A DNA stretch of 64,000 bases from Sphingopyxis sp. YR583 (GTDB lineage Bacteria > Pseudomonadota > Alphaproteobacteria > Sphingomonadales > Sphingomonadaceae), in NCBI RefSeq assembly GCF_900108295.1, contig NZ_FNWK01000001.1:186001-250000 (forward strand), in the 5' to 3' direction. The first letter of the stretch is position 1. Each line of letters starts with the position of its first letter. The position numbers and the translations under genes were made by a program. This document shows positions 33,889-42,636 of this stretch, piece by piece. Under the pieces are notes generated by a model. That model saw only the letters and a list, made by a program, of their open reading frames with translations. It made no database searches and was not told the origin of the DNA.

Positions 33889-34584
33889 ATGATCCGTTTC
33901 AGGGACCGCGGCGCGCGCGGCCGCCATCAGGGCGGGCAGATCGACGCCCATCACAGCTTTTCCTTCGCCGATTACAACGATCCCAAACATATAGGTTTCC
34001 GCGCGCTCAGAGTGCTCAACGAGGACAGGGTCGTCCCCGGCGCCGGCCTGCCCGAGCATGGTCATGAGGATATGGAGATTGTCACGATCGTGCTGAAAGG
34101 TGCCGTCGAGCATCGCGACGACCTCGGCAACAGCGCCATCATCCGCGCGGGCGAGGTCCAGCGGATGAGCGCCGGGACCGGTATCCGCCACAGCGAACGC
34201 AATCCGAGCTCCGACGAACGCACCCACCTGCTCCAGATATGGATCATCCCCGCCGAATTCGGCGGGCCGCCATCCTATGAGCAGAAGTCCTTCGCCGCCG
34301 GAGATCGAAATCGCTGGATCACGATCGCGAGCGGCGATGGTCGCGACGCATCGCTGACGCTGCGCCAGGACGCTATGATGGCGATCGCACGGCTCGACGA
34401 CGGTGCCCAGATCGAACGAGAACTCGACCCGCACCGCGGATATTGGATTCAGCTTGTCGAGGGAATCGTCATCCTGAACGGGACGGAAATGCGGGCCGGC
34501 GATGGCGCGGCGATGACAGAGGAAATAAGCCTGGTCATCAGGGCCGATACCGAAGCCGAAATTCTGCTTATGGATTTGCCGTGA
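33889..34584 (+). CDS. Pirin family bicupin protein (YhaK-like)
   Basis: A 231-aa cytoplasmic two-cupin protein. Conserved pirin segments are RGHHQ-like GRHQGGQIDAHHSFSFADYNDPKHIGFRALRVLNED, GAGLPEHGHEDMEIVTIVLKG (metal-binding His residues) and SAGTGIRHSERNPS. Some pirins act as quercetinases; others are redox-sensitive proteins. ATG 33889 has GGAGAG 7 bp upstream, and the length is normal from there; the ATG at 33883 is too close to that site. Confidence 0.92.
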   Translation: MIRFRDRGARGRHQGGQIDAHHSFSFADYNDPKHIGFRALRVLNEDRVVPGAGLPEHGHEDMEIVTIVLKGAVEHRDDLGNSAIIRAGEVQRMSAGTGIRHSERNPSSDERTHLLQIWIIPAEFGGPPSYEQKSFAAGDRNRWITIASGDGRDASLTLRQDAMMAIARLDDGAQIERELDPHRGYWIQLVEGIVILNGTEMRAGDGAAMTEEISLVIRADTEAEILLMDLP

Positions 34585-34685
34585 ACCGGGGCCCCGCTGG
34601 CCTTCTGGAAGCTGCCGGCCCTAGGGCCGAAAGCTTCGAACGCGCGTGGCCCCGGGCATAGAGGCTCGAAGACTTCACCCGCTTG

Positions 34686-35489
34686 CTATTGCTTCAAACC
34701 CGGAACTCGCATCTCCAGCATGGCCCGGCCCTTGCGGCTGATGCCCCACAATATGCCGGGCCGGCTTTCGTCCCAGTCGATCGCCTGTCCTTCGGCCTCC
34801 ATCGGGACGGTTGCGACGTGGTCGAGCGTCGCGCCACCCTTTGGCAGCCGGGTGACGTAAAGCTCGGGAAGGTCGTGCCCCGACAGCCACAGATTGCCGT
34901 CGGGTCCGAACCCGCCGCCCGAGATACTCATCGGCGCGATCCGCTCGAGGATCGTCGCGGGCAACGCCCAGCTTTCGGTGCGCCGCCATTCGGGATCGAA
35001 TTTGACCAGCGTGGTGTGACGGTGGTCGCGGGGCGCTTCGCCGCCCTTGTTGTCGTAATTGGCGAACATGCCCCACCAATGGCCGTCGTGCCAGTCGACC
35101 CAGGTCAGCGAGCCGGTGCCTTGCCCCAACGACACCGTGCGCTTGTGCGCCAGCGTCACCGGATCGAAGATCTCGACCGAGCTCGCGTGCGGCACGGCGG
35201 GAAAGTTCGATGCCGCGCATACCAGCTCGCCTTTGAGCAGCGCGCAACTGTTGATGTGCGGGTAGCGCGCGGGCTCACCCTCCCACATATTCAAACGTTC
35301 GCCGGTTTTGCGGTCGTAGCGCGCGATCGTCCAGTTCGCGACGGCATAGATGCCCGCCGGGCCGGCCGCCACGCCCTGCCGCGCTTCGGCGGCAGGAATG
35401 CGGCGGACGGTCTCGGCAGCCTCACCCTGCGGAACCGCAGGGGAAGGCGCCGTGGCGGTCGATGCGAGAAGCAGCAGCAGGCCGAGCAT
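34686..35489 (-). CDS. Secreted propeller-like protein encoded next to a TonB receptor
   Basis: A 267-aa protein with a short N-terminal signal (MLGLLLLLASTATAPSPA). The body shows repeating strands with Trp/Gly-Asp turns (YDRKTGERLNMWEG, VEIFDPVTLAHKRTVSL, FGPDGNLWLSGHDLPELY, GILWGISRKGRAML), which suggests a small beta-propeller of the SMP-30/YncE kind. I cannot name a substrate. The ATG overlaps the TonB receptor stop by one base (TGATG), so the two are translationally coupled and may act on the same ligand. Confidence 0.75.
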   Translation of the reverse strand: MLGLLLLLASTATAPSPAVPQGEAAETVRRIPAAEARQGVAAGPAGIYAVANWTIARYDRKTGERLNMWEGEPARYPHINSCALLKGELVCAASNFPAVPHASSVEIFDPVTLAHKRTVSLGQGTGSLTWVDWHDGHWWGMFANYDNKGGEAPRDHRHTTLVKFDPEWRRTESWALPATILERIAPMSISGGGFGPDGNLWLSGHDLPELYVTRLPKGGATLDHVATVPMEAEGQAIDWDESRPGILWGISRKGRAMLEMRVPGLKQ

Positions 35490-38110
35490 CAGAAATTCGC
35501 CGCCACGCCGAACCAGAAGGTCCGGCCATATTCGGCCGATTCCTGGAGATAGGCCTGCCCCGGCCCGACGAGTTCGCGGCGGCCCTTGTTGGTCAGATTC
35601 TGGCCCTCGGCATAGAGCGTGAAGTTCGGGGTCAGGCGGAAGTTGATGTTCGCGTCGAGCGTCCCGCGGCTTTTCCAATATTGATCGGCGTTCGGGATGG
35701 TGTCGTTGATCGTTTCGAGGAAGCCGCCGATATAATTATAGGACAGCCGCGCCTCGAACTTGTCCTTCTGATAATAGACCGACGCATTCCAGACCGTGTC
35801 GGGCTGAAGGAACAGGCCGGTAACGCGGGGGCCGACGCTCGTCAGGAAGGTGAATTTCGTGTCGAGGAAGGTCGCGTTCGCGCTGACGCCAAGGCCGTCG
35901 AACGGATCGGGCAGGAAGGTCAGCGCCTGCTGCAGGTTGAGTTCCAGCCCCTGGATCGTTGCGCTTTCGGCGTTGCGCGGTTCGGACACCAGCACATCCT
36001 CGACCCCGCGGCCCACATCGATCCGCTCGACGTTGGACAGGGTGAAGATCTCGTTCTTGATCTTCTTGTGGAAGAGCGCGGCCGAAATTACGCCGTCCTT
36101 CGGATAGAATTCGAACGACAGGTCGAAACCGCGACTCTCGCGCGGCTTAAGTCCGGGGTTGCCGCGCGACAGCGTCGGCTGGCTGCCATCGAAGCTGAGC
36201 GTCTCAGTCGCGGCGATCGAGCCATAGTCGGGGCGACCGATCGTGTTGGTATAAGCTCCGCGCACGACGAAACGATCGGCGACATCCCAGCGGATATGAA
36301 AGCTGGGCAACCAATTGTCATAGCTGCCGTCGGTCGTGATCTCGGTCAGCGTCGAACCGACCGCACGGAAGGCGTTGGACGAGATATCGGTGCGTTCATA
36401 GCGCAGCCCGCCGAGCAACGTGACATTGCCGATGCGCGTGCTGCCCTGAAGATAGGCGGCATAGACATCTTCGCTGACATCGTATGTCCCCGCGGCCGAG
36501 GCGACCGTCGTCGTGAAGCTGCCCTTGTTCGCTTCGTAAAAAGCGGGGAAGGCGCCGGCATCGATGCGGATCGGGATATAGAACTGGCCCTGGATCGGCT
36601 TGGTCGGGCCGTCGGTGACGACCTCGTCCAGCGCGTAGTCGAAGCCGCTCGCCGCCTTATAGTCGGTGCGAGGGTTGCTGTTCTCGCGATCGGTCAGACG
36701 GATGACACCACCCGTCTTGATCTTGAAGCCGCCGTCGTAGCTGTCGTCGCCCCAGGTCAAATTAAGGCGGAACTGGCCGCTCTTCTCCAGCGACTTCTGA
36801 AGGTCGCTGCGCTGCTGCTGGAGGTAGAAGTTCGCCGGATCGACGGCAGCTGCCGCATTGGTCGGGGTGAACACCGGATAGAAGTCCGACGTATCGTAAT
36901 GGAAGGCGTAACGCGCAGCAACGGCGTCGCGAGTGCGGAATTCGATGCTTTCGTTGGGGACGCGGAGGCGGCCGAGCGAGAAGACCGCGTCGCCGTCGAC
37001 CTTGAGCTTTTCGCCGGCATCCCAGTCGAATGCGGTGCGGCCGAGCGCGACGAGGCGCTTGGTGATCGGCTGGTTGAGCTGGACAATGATGCGGCCGCGC
37101 GCGAAATCGCCGCTGGTCGGCGTCTGGTTCGCAACATTGCCGAGCGGTTCGATGCGATATTCGATCCGCTCTTCATCATCCTCGGTGCGCGCGACGACGC
37201 CCGAAAGCTCCCAGCGGAAACGGTCCGACGGGCGCCATTCGAGCTTCACATTGCCGCCGGTGCGCTGTTTGGTGTTGTTGTACCAGAACAGGCGGTGCTG
37301 CGTCGGAACCTGAATGCCGTTACCTGTTGGATCGCCCGAATTCACCGCCGTTCCGCCCGCCGTATATTCGCGCACCGAGGGGCTTGCGACTTCGATCTGC
37401 GGGATGTCGTAGTCGAGCTGTTCCTGGCTGGCGCCGATGACGATGCCCCATTCGTCATTCGCGCCAAAGGTCGTGCCGGCGGCAAAGGCCACGCGATATG
37501 ACGGCTTGCTGTTCCGCACGTCGCCATTCTGTTCATAGACGCCGTAGGAGGCGACGCCGTTGAAAAAGGCGCGCTTCGCATCGAAGGCGCTGCGCGTCGC
37601 GATGTTGATGATGCCGCCGATGGCATTGGCGTCATTTTCGGGGGTCACCGTCTTGATGACCTCGATCCGCGCCGCCATCACCGAGGGAATGATGTCGAGC
37701 GGCACCGTGCGGCCCGTCGAGTCCACGCCCGACACCAGCGCGCCGTCGACGGTCGTGCGGTTATAGGTCGACTGCAGGCCGCGGAGCACGGGGAAGCGCG
37801 GTTCGCCCTGATCTTCCTGTACCGACAGGCCCGGAATGCGGCGCAGCGCGGCAGCCGTATTATGGTCCGGCAGCTTGCCAATATCGTCCGACGAGATCGC
37901 ATCCATCACGATGAAAGCATCGCGCTTTTCTGCCGTCGCCTCATATTGCGCGCGGCGCTGGCCGGTCACGACGATGGAATCGCCGTCCATGCCTGCTTCG
38001 GTTTCGAGCGCGGGATCGGCCGACGTTTCGGACTGCGCGAGGGCCGGCGTGGAGATCAGGACCACCGAGCACAGCAAAGCGGCCCGGAAATTCGGGAGAG
38101 ACGATTTCAT
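35489..38110 (-). CDS. TonB-dependent receptor (Caulobacter/Xanthomonas-type)
   Basis: An 873-aa outer-membrane receptor. It has a signal peptide ending TPALAQ, the box IVVTGQRRAQYEA, and a plug with ISSDDIGKLPDHNTAAALRRIPGLSVQ...PVLRGLQSTYNRTTVDGALVSG and IEVIKTVTPENDANAIGGIINIATRS, the wording typical of the large alphaproteobacterial and Xanthomonas receptor group often linked to carbohydrate uptake. The barrel ends FWFGVAANF. The start lies 283 bp from a divergent second receptor. The substrate cannot be read from the sequence. Confidence 0.93.
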   Translation of the reverse strand: MKSSLPNFRAALLCSVVLISTPALAQSETSADPALETEAGMDGDSIVVTGQRRAQYEATAEKRDAFIVMDAISSDDIGKLPDHNTAAALRRIPGLSVQEDQGEPRFPVLRGLQSTYNRTTVDGALVSGVDSTGRTVPLDIIPSVMAARIEVIKTVTPENDANAIGGIINIATRSAFDAKRAFFNGVASYGVYEQNGDVRNSKPSYRVAFAAGTTFGANDEWGIVIGASQEQLDYDIPQIEVASPSVREYTAGGTAVNSGDPTGNGIQVPTQHRLFWYNNTKQRTGGNVKLEWRPSDRFRWELSGVVARTEDDEERIEYRIEPLGNVANQTPTSGDFARGRIIVQLNQPITKRLVALGRTAFDWDAGEKLKVDGDAVFSLGRLRVPNESIEFRTRDAVAARYAFHYDTSDFYPVFTPTNAAAAVDPANFYLQQQRSDLQKSLEKSGQFRLNLTWGDDSYDGGFKIKTGGVIRLTDRENSNPRTDYKAASGFDYALDEVVTDGPTKPIQGQFYIPIRIDAGAFPAFYEANKGSFTTTVASAAGTYDVSEDVYAAYLQGSTRIGNVTLLGGLRYERTDISSNAFRAVGSTLTEITTDGSYDNWLPSFHIRWDVADRFVVRGAYTNTIGRPDYGSIAATETLSFDGSQPTLSRGNPGLKPRESRGFDLSFEFYPKDGVISAALFHKKIKNEIFTLSNVERIDVGRGVEDVLVSEPRNAESATIQGLELNLQQALTFLPDPFDGLGVSANATFLDTKFTFLTSVGPRVTGLFLQPDTVWNASVYYQKDKFEARLSYNYIGGFLETINDTIPNADQYWKSRGTLDANINFRLTPNFTLYAEGQNLTNKGRRELVGPGQAYLQESAEYGRTFWFGVAANF

Positions 38111-38393
38111 TTTTTGCGATTCCCCAATGAGGTGTTGTTATCGGGGCGGCGAATAGGAACGCGCCGCGTCAGCGGCATGACGCGACCATTTCCATTTGAT
38201 GAAGAAAACATAGCGGATTGATGACAAGGGCGCGCGCATCGCGGCAAAGGCACTGTGACCTTCACGCCACAGTGCGCCGCTATTCGTATCCCCCTCTCAT
38301 CCTAACCCTGTTCAGGAGCGTTGCAGCTGAGGTCGTCGGGCCCGGTCCGGGGACCGCTCGCATATGCCTGAAAAATAACAGGAGGAGAGGATC

Positions 38394-41246
38394 ATGACCA
38401 AATTCGAGATTTTTGCCCGGTCAGGGACGGCCGGCATCGCGATCGCGGCGGCTATGGTGGGGGCTTCACCCGGCAACGCGCAGCAATCGGCGCAAATCCC
38501 GCAGGATAGCGCTGCGGAAACGTCCGGCGAAACCATCGTCGTTACCGGATCGCGCATCCGCCGCGACCCGCTCGACCAAGACGCGCCCATCGCGCATATC
38601 GGTCAGGAAGATATTGCGAAAACCGGCCTCAATTCGGTCAACGACGTCCTCCAGCGCCTTCCGAGTTCGGGCGGCGGGCTCAACAGCAAGTTCAACAACA
38701 GCGGCAACCTCGGCAACCCGCCCGACGGCGGCGGCGTCGGCGCGGGCGCGGCCGAAATCGACCTCCGATATCTGGGCTCGCGCCGCGTGCTCGTTCTCGT
38801 CGACGGCATCCGTTATGTGAACGGCGCGTCGGCAAGCGGCGTACCCGGCTCCACCGACCTCAACTCGATCCCCGAAAGCGCGATCGAGCGGATCGAAGTG
38901 CTGCAGGACGGCGCCTCGGCGATTTATGGTTCCGACGCGATCGCGGGGGTCGTCAACATCATCACCAAGCGCAGCCAAGAGGGCCTCCGCGCCAGCGCGC
39001 AGGTTGGTGGCTATGGCCAGGGCGACGGCTTCACCAAAAGCGCGCAGGTCAGCTGGGGCAACGGTCGAGGCCCGACGCAGATCGTCGTCGGCGCCAACTA
39101 TGTCGAGCAAGACGGGGTTCTCGCGGGCAGCCGCGCAATCTCGCGCTTCCCTGCCCCCTATTCGGACACCTGCCTCGACGGCGGCTGCTCGGGCTTTGTC
39201 CCGCTTGGCCGGTTCGCGGTGTTCGGCAACGACCTGACGCTGCGCGGTCCGGTGATCGGCCGCACACCGGTCTATAATCCCGGCAATCCAACCGATCCGG
39301 CGAGCGATTTCAAGGCGTTTGGCGACGCCGACCGCTTCAATTTCGGCCCATTCAACTATCTGCAGATTCCGGTCGAACGTTATGGCGCCTTCGTCAACGC
39401 ACGGCAGGAACTCGGCGACAGCATCAATTTTTCGGTCCGCGGGATCTGGAACCAGCGCAAGTCGAAGAACCAGGCCGCGCCCCTGCCCTTCGGCTTCGGC
39501 GTTGCCGCAGGGCTGACGCCGGTGCTCGACGCGATCACCGTCGATGCGACCAACCCGTTCAACCCGTTCGGCGTGACGCTCGATGCGAGCAACACCGATT
39601 TCGTCTATCGCCGCTTCGTCGAGGGCGGCCCGCGCCGGTTCAACCAGACGGTGACCACGATCTACGGCGTTGCGACGCTCGACGGCAGCTTCGATGTCGG
39701 CGGCGGCAAATGGTATTGGGACGTCAATGCCGCCTATGGCCGGAACAAGGCGAAGCAGACGATGTATGGCAATATCAATTCGGATCGCCTGCGCCGCGCG
39801 CTCGGCCCGGTCGCCGACTGCACCGGCGAATGCGTACCGTTCAACATCTTCGGCGGGGTCGGGTCGATCACCCAGCCGATGCTCGACTATGTGATGTTCA
39901 ATCAGCGCGACCGCAGCCGCCAGTCGACGTTCAGTGCCTCGGCCAATGTCACCGGCAGCCTGTTCGACCTGCCGGGCGGGCCGCTCGGGGTCGCGATCGG
40001 GGTCGAATATCGCAAGCTGAAAGGCAGCTTCGACCCAGACCCGATCGTCGCGGCGGGCTTCAGCTCGGACATTCCGGCGCTGCCGACACGCGGCAGCTAT
40101 AATGTCAAGGAAGCCTATGCCGAACTCAGCGCACCGATCCTCGCCGATACGCCCTTCTTCGACCTGCTCGAACTGACCGGCGCGGTGCGCTGGTCGGATT
40201 ATTCGACTTCGGGTTCGACGACGACGCTGAAAGGCGGCGTCAACTGGAAGCCGGTGCAGGATATCCGTCTCCGCGCGTCTTATGCCGAAGGCTTCCGCGC
40301 ACCGTCGATCGGTGAATTGTTCGGCACCCAGTCGCGCTTCGACCAGTCGATCAACGATCCCTGCTCGACCTCGACCACCGCAGGGCAAAACTGGAACAAC
40401 AATACGACCGTGCGCGCCAATTGCATCGCGCAAGGCGTTCCCGCGGCGGGCTATGCTCAGGCCAATCCCCAGATCTCGGTACTCGTCGGCGGCAATCAGG
40501 ACCTCGCCCCCGAAAGCTCGCGTAGCTGGATCTTCGGCGGCGTCTATAGTCCGGGCTTTGTCCCCGGCCTGTCGCTCGAGGCCAATTATTACGACATCAA
40601 GATCAAGGGTGCGATCCAGGCGGTGAATGCCGAAATCACGCTGGCGCAGTGCGTGGGTCAGGCCGATGCAGACGCCTGCGCACTCGTCACCCGCGCACCG
40701 GGCGGCCAGCTTACCTTTGTCGAGGGGCTGCTCCAGAATATCGCCGGGATCCGGACCAAGGGCATCGACCTCAATCTGACGTACCGGACGCAGGAGACCT
40801 CGGCCGGCCGGTTCGGCTTTACCTGGAACAACACGATCCTGACGAAATATGATGTGATCGTGCCGACCGCGGATGGCCGCCTCGTCGTCAGCCGCGAGGG
40901 AACCGAGCAGGGCAGCCCCAGCCAGACCTTCCCCAAATGGAAGTCGGTCGGCATCCTCGACTGGGACGGCAAATCGATCGGCGCGACGCTGACCGGCCGT
41001 TACGTCTCGGCAATCCGCGAGCCCCTTGCCGACGACAACCGGATGAAAGCGCGCTTCTATACCGATTTCCAGCTGCGCTGGTTTCCGGAGGACGAGCCCG
41101 ATGCGTTCGGTTTTGCGCTGGGCGTGAACAATCTGTTCAACGTCAAGGCGCCGGGCTGCATCAGCTGCGACCTCAACAATTTCGATCCGACCGCTTACGA
41201 TCTTCCCGGTCGCTATTATTACGTTCGCGCCAGCTTCAAAATGTAG
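38394..41246 (+). CDS. TonB-dependent receptor
   Basis: A 950-aa outer-membrane receptor with the box [21 protein letters not shown] and a plug with [55 protein letters not shown] and [29 protein letters not shown]. The TonB-box wording GSRI and the Gly/Asn-rich plug insert place it in the sphingomonad receptor group with unknown ligands. The barrel ends [16 protein letters not shown] lies just upstream of the ATG. It is transcribed away from the other receptor. Confidence 0.93.
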   Translation: MTKFEIFARSGTAGIAIAAAMVGASPGNAQQSAQIPQDSAAETSGETIVVTGSRIRRDPLDQDAPIAHIGQEDIAKTGLNSVNDVLQRLPSSGGGLNSKFNNSGNLGNPPDGGGVGAGAAEIDLRYLGSRRVLVLVDGIRYVNGASASGVPGSTDLNSIPESAIERIEVLQDGASAIYGSDAIAGVVNIITKRSQEGLRASAQVGGYGQGDGFTKSAQVSWGNGRGPTQIVVGANYVEQDGVLAGSRAISRFPAPYSDTCLDGGCSGFVPLGRFAVFGNDLTLRGPVIGRTPVYNPGNPTDPASDFKAFGDADRFNFGPFNYLQIPVERYGAFVNARQELGDSINFSVRGIWNQRKSKNQAAPLPFGFGVAAGLTPVLDAITVDATNPFNPFGVTLDASNTDFVYRRFVEGGPRRFNQTVTTIYGVATLDGSFDVGGGKWYWDVNAAYGRNKAKQTMYGNINSDRLRRALGPVADCTGECVPFNIFGGVGSITQPMLDYVMFNQRDRSRQSTFSASANVTGSLFDLPGGPLGVAIGVEYRKLKGSFDPDPIVAAGFSSDIPALPTRGSYNVKEAYAELSAPILADTPFFDLLELTGAVRWSDYSTSGSTTTLKGGVNWKPVQDIRLRASYAEGFRAPSIGELFGTQSRFDQSINDPCSTSTTAGQNWNNNTTVRANCIAQGVPAAGYAQANPQISVLVGGNQDLAPESSRSWIFGGVYSPGFVPGLSLEANYYDIKIKGAIQAVNAEITLAQCVGQADADACALVTRAPGGQLTFVEGLLQNIAGIRTKGIDLNLTYRTQETSAGRFGFTWNNTILTKYDVIVPTADGRLVVSREGTEQGSPSQTFPKWKSVGILDWDGKSIGATLTGRYVSAIREPLADDNRMKARFYTDFQLRWFPEDEPDAFGFALGVNNLFNVKAPGCISCDLNNFDPTAYDLPGRYYYVRASFKM

Positions 41247-41263
41247 CGCGAGCTTTGGCCCAC

Positions 41264-41298
41264 GCATGTCGCCGCGCGTCCCGGACGTGGCGACATGC
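41264..41298. terminator. Perfect 10-bp inverted repeat after the TonB receptor
   Basis: GCATGTCGCC (41264-41273) and GGCGACATGC (41289-41298) are exact reverse complements separated by 15 bases, which contain a further CGTCC/GGACG pairing. The repeat begins 17 bp past the receptor stop. There is no T run, so it is a terminator-like or mRNA-stabilising hairpin rather than a clear intrinsic terminator. Confidence 0.5.
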
Positions 41299-41404
41299 AA
41301 GCCGGCCGTGTCCGAAACAAGCGAGCGGCTTGCGCCTGCTCAATCGATTGTCGATGTGAGAGAAACCCTTCACTCCCACCTCTCAAATCAGGGGAGGAAG
41401 GAAA

Positions 41405-41481
41405 TGGCGCACCCGGAACGATTCGAACGTCCGACCCTCAGATTCGTAGTCTGATGCTCTATCCAGCTGAGCTACGGGTGC
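41405..41481 (-). tRNA. tRNA-Arg (anticodon ACG)
   Basis: The minus strand reads GCACCCG (acceptor), TAGCTCAGCTGGATAGAGC (D arm), CAGA-CTACGAA-TCTG (anticodon arm, ACG), a short variable loop, the T arm with GTTCGAATC, CGGGTGC, a G discriminator and an encoded CCA. All stems pair. ACG is read as ICG and decodes CGU/CGC/CGA. No integrase or duplicated 3' end is nearby. Confidence 0.98.
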
Positions 41482-41525
41482 GTGGAGAGGCGCCTTTAAG
41501 ACCCGTTTGGCGGGGGCGCAACCCC

Positions 41526-42053
41526 CTATTTCGGATTTGTGACCGTCCGGCACGACGATTGGCGCCGGACTGCATCGAGGGCACCGATTTCCGTGGGGTC
41601 TTTCAGCAGAAGACGGATCAGCGCGATCCCGCGATCGTGATTCGTGCGGACGATTTCGGCGCCCGCAGGGACAGCCTGCCCGTCGCGCGCAACGATGATT
41701 CGATAGGGCTTCCCGCCTGCCTCGACATCGTTGCGGACAAAAATGACGTCGGTCGCCGCGTCGAACAGGCTGAGCGAACTGTAGCGCCCCGGCACCGGTG
41801 CGACATCTATGGCAACCGGCCCGTTCGCCAAATCATAGGGACAGCTTGAATAGGCAAGGTCGGGACTGGGCCGCACAACGGGCTGACGCTCGGGCGTGGC
41901 GAGATTGCCGTAGGACATCGCGTTGATCCCGCCCTGCCCCAACCGGTCCATCGCGACGTTCATCAATCCATAGGGAAGATAAGCGATCACGGCCCATGCC
42001 GTCGCCGCGGCGACGATCAAGCCGAAAATTGCGGGACCGAGCCAAGTGCGCAT
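41526..42053 (-). CDS. DUF1254-family membrane-anchored protein (small form)
   Basis: A 175-aa protein with an N-terminal membrane helix (PAIFGLIVAAATAWAVIAYLPY) and an extracytoplasmic domain with DLAYSSCPYDLANGPVAIDVAPVPGRYSSLSLFDAATDVIFVRND, the pattern of DUF1254. It begins 1 bp after the stop of the DUF1214 gene on the same strand. Full-length homologs carry DUF1254 and DUF1214 in one chain of ~450 residues; here the two are separate small proteins, each with its own anchor. The function is unknown. Confidence 0.75.
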   Translation of the reverse strand: MRTWLGPAIFGLIVAAATAWAVIAYLPYGLMNVAMDRLGQGGINAMSYGNLATPERQPVVRPSPDLAYSSCPYDLANGPVAIDVAPVPGRYSSLSLFDAATDVIFVRNDVEAGGKPYRIIVARDGQAVPAGAEIVRTNHDRGIALIRLLLKDPTEIGALDAVRRQSSCRTVTNPK

Positions 42054-42054
42054 C

Positions 42055-42630
42055 TCAGCAACCCTCCTTCACGAAGAGCGGTAGCGCAGCCTTCGCCGGA
42101 TCGGCGCGGAACGCCTTGCCGGGATTATACATGCGCAGCGTCAACTGAAACGGACGTCCCTTTATACCGGGTAGCCACGCGGCGCCCGCGGGCTTGTCGG
42201 GCGATATCGTGACGCGCCACTCACCCTTGGCATCGAGCGCGACATTGGCGCCGTTGACCGACCATATGCGGCCCGGATTATCGACGAGATAGCCCTTGTC
42301 GTCATAGACCGTCACGCTCCACCAGCGCGCGTCGAGCGGCTTACCCGACAGGCTGTAACGGCAATTGCCGTCGAGCGGTGCCCCGGCGGCATCGCTTTTC
42401 GCCATCCAGTAGATGGTTTCCTTCGCGGGCAGCGCGAGCAGGCCGGAGCGCGCAACCATCGCGCGCGTCAGCGGGTCGGTCGCCTTGGTGCCGTAGCCGA
42501 GCGAAGTCGTCCACGGGCCGTTCCGGATCCCGCCGTCGCCTAGCCCTCCATTGGTCAGCGCCCAAGCGCCGCCGAGCCCCACCGCCAATCCGCCCACCAG
42601 AGTGATCGCATAGCGGTGCCAGCTCTTCAT
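42055..42630 (-). CDS. DUF1214-family membrane-anchored protein
   Basis: A 191-aa protein with an N-terminal helix (YAITLVGGLAVGLGGAWAL). The extracytoplasmic domain has the DUF1214 signatures GTKATDPLTRAMVARSGLLALPAKETIYW, LDGNCRYSLSGKPLDARWWSVTVYDDKGYLV and the C-terminal FQLTLRMYNP. It is the first gene of the two-gene unit with the DUF1254 protein. The family has no settled function. Confidence 0.82.
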   Translation of the reverse strand: MKSWHRYAITLVGGLAVGLGGAWALTNGGLGDGGIRNGPWTTSLGYGTKATDPLTRAMVARSGLLALPAKETIYWMAKSDAAGAPLDGNCRYSLSGKPLDARWWSVTVYDDKGYLVDNPGRIWSVNGANVALDAKGEWRVTISPDKPAGAAWLPGIKGRPFQLTLRMYNPGKAFRADPAKAALPLFVKEGC

Positions 42631-42636
42631 CGCGCC

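Noticed and set aside
38466..41300. Long minus-strand open frame opposite the second TonB receptor
   Set aside because: The coding sense is clear from the plug and barrel motifs on the plus strand; the antisense frame is an effect of base composition.
41405..41481. tRNA-Arg as an integration site
   Set aside because: No integrase gene, no duplicated tRNA 3' end and no change in base composition were seen on either side.
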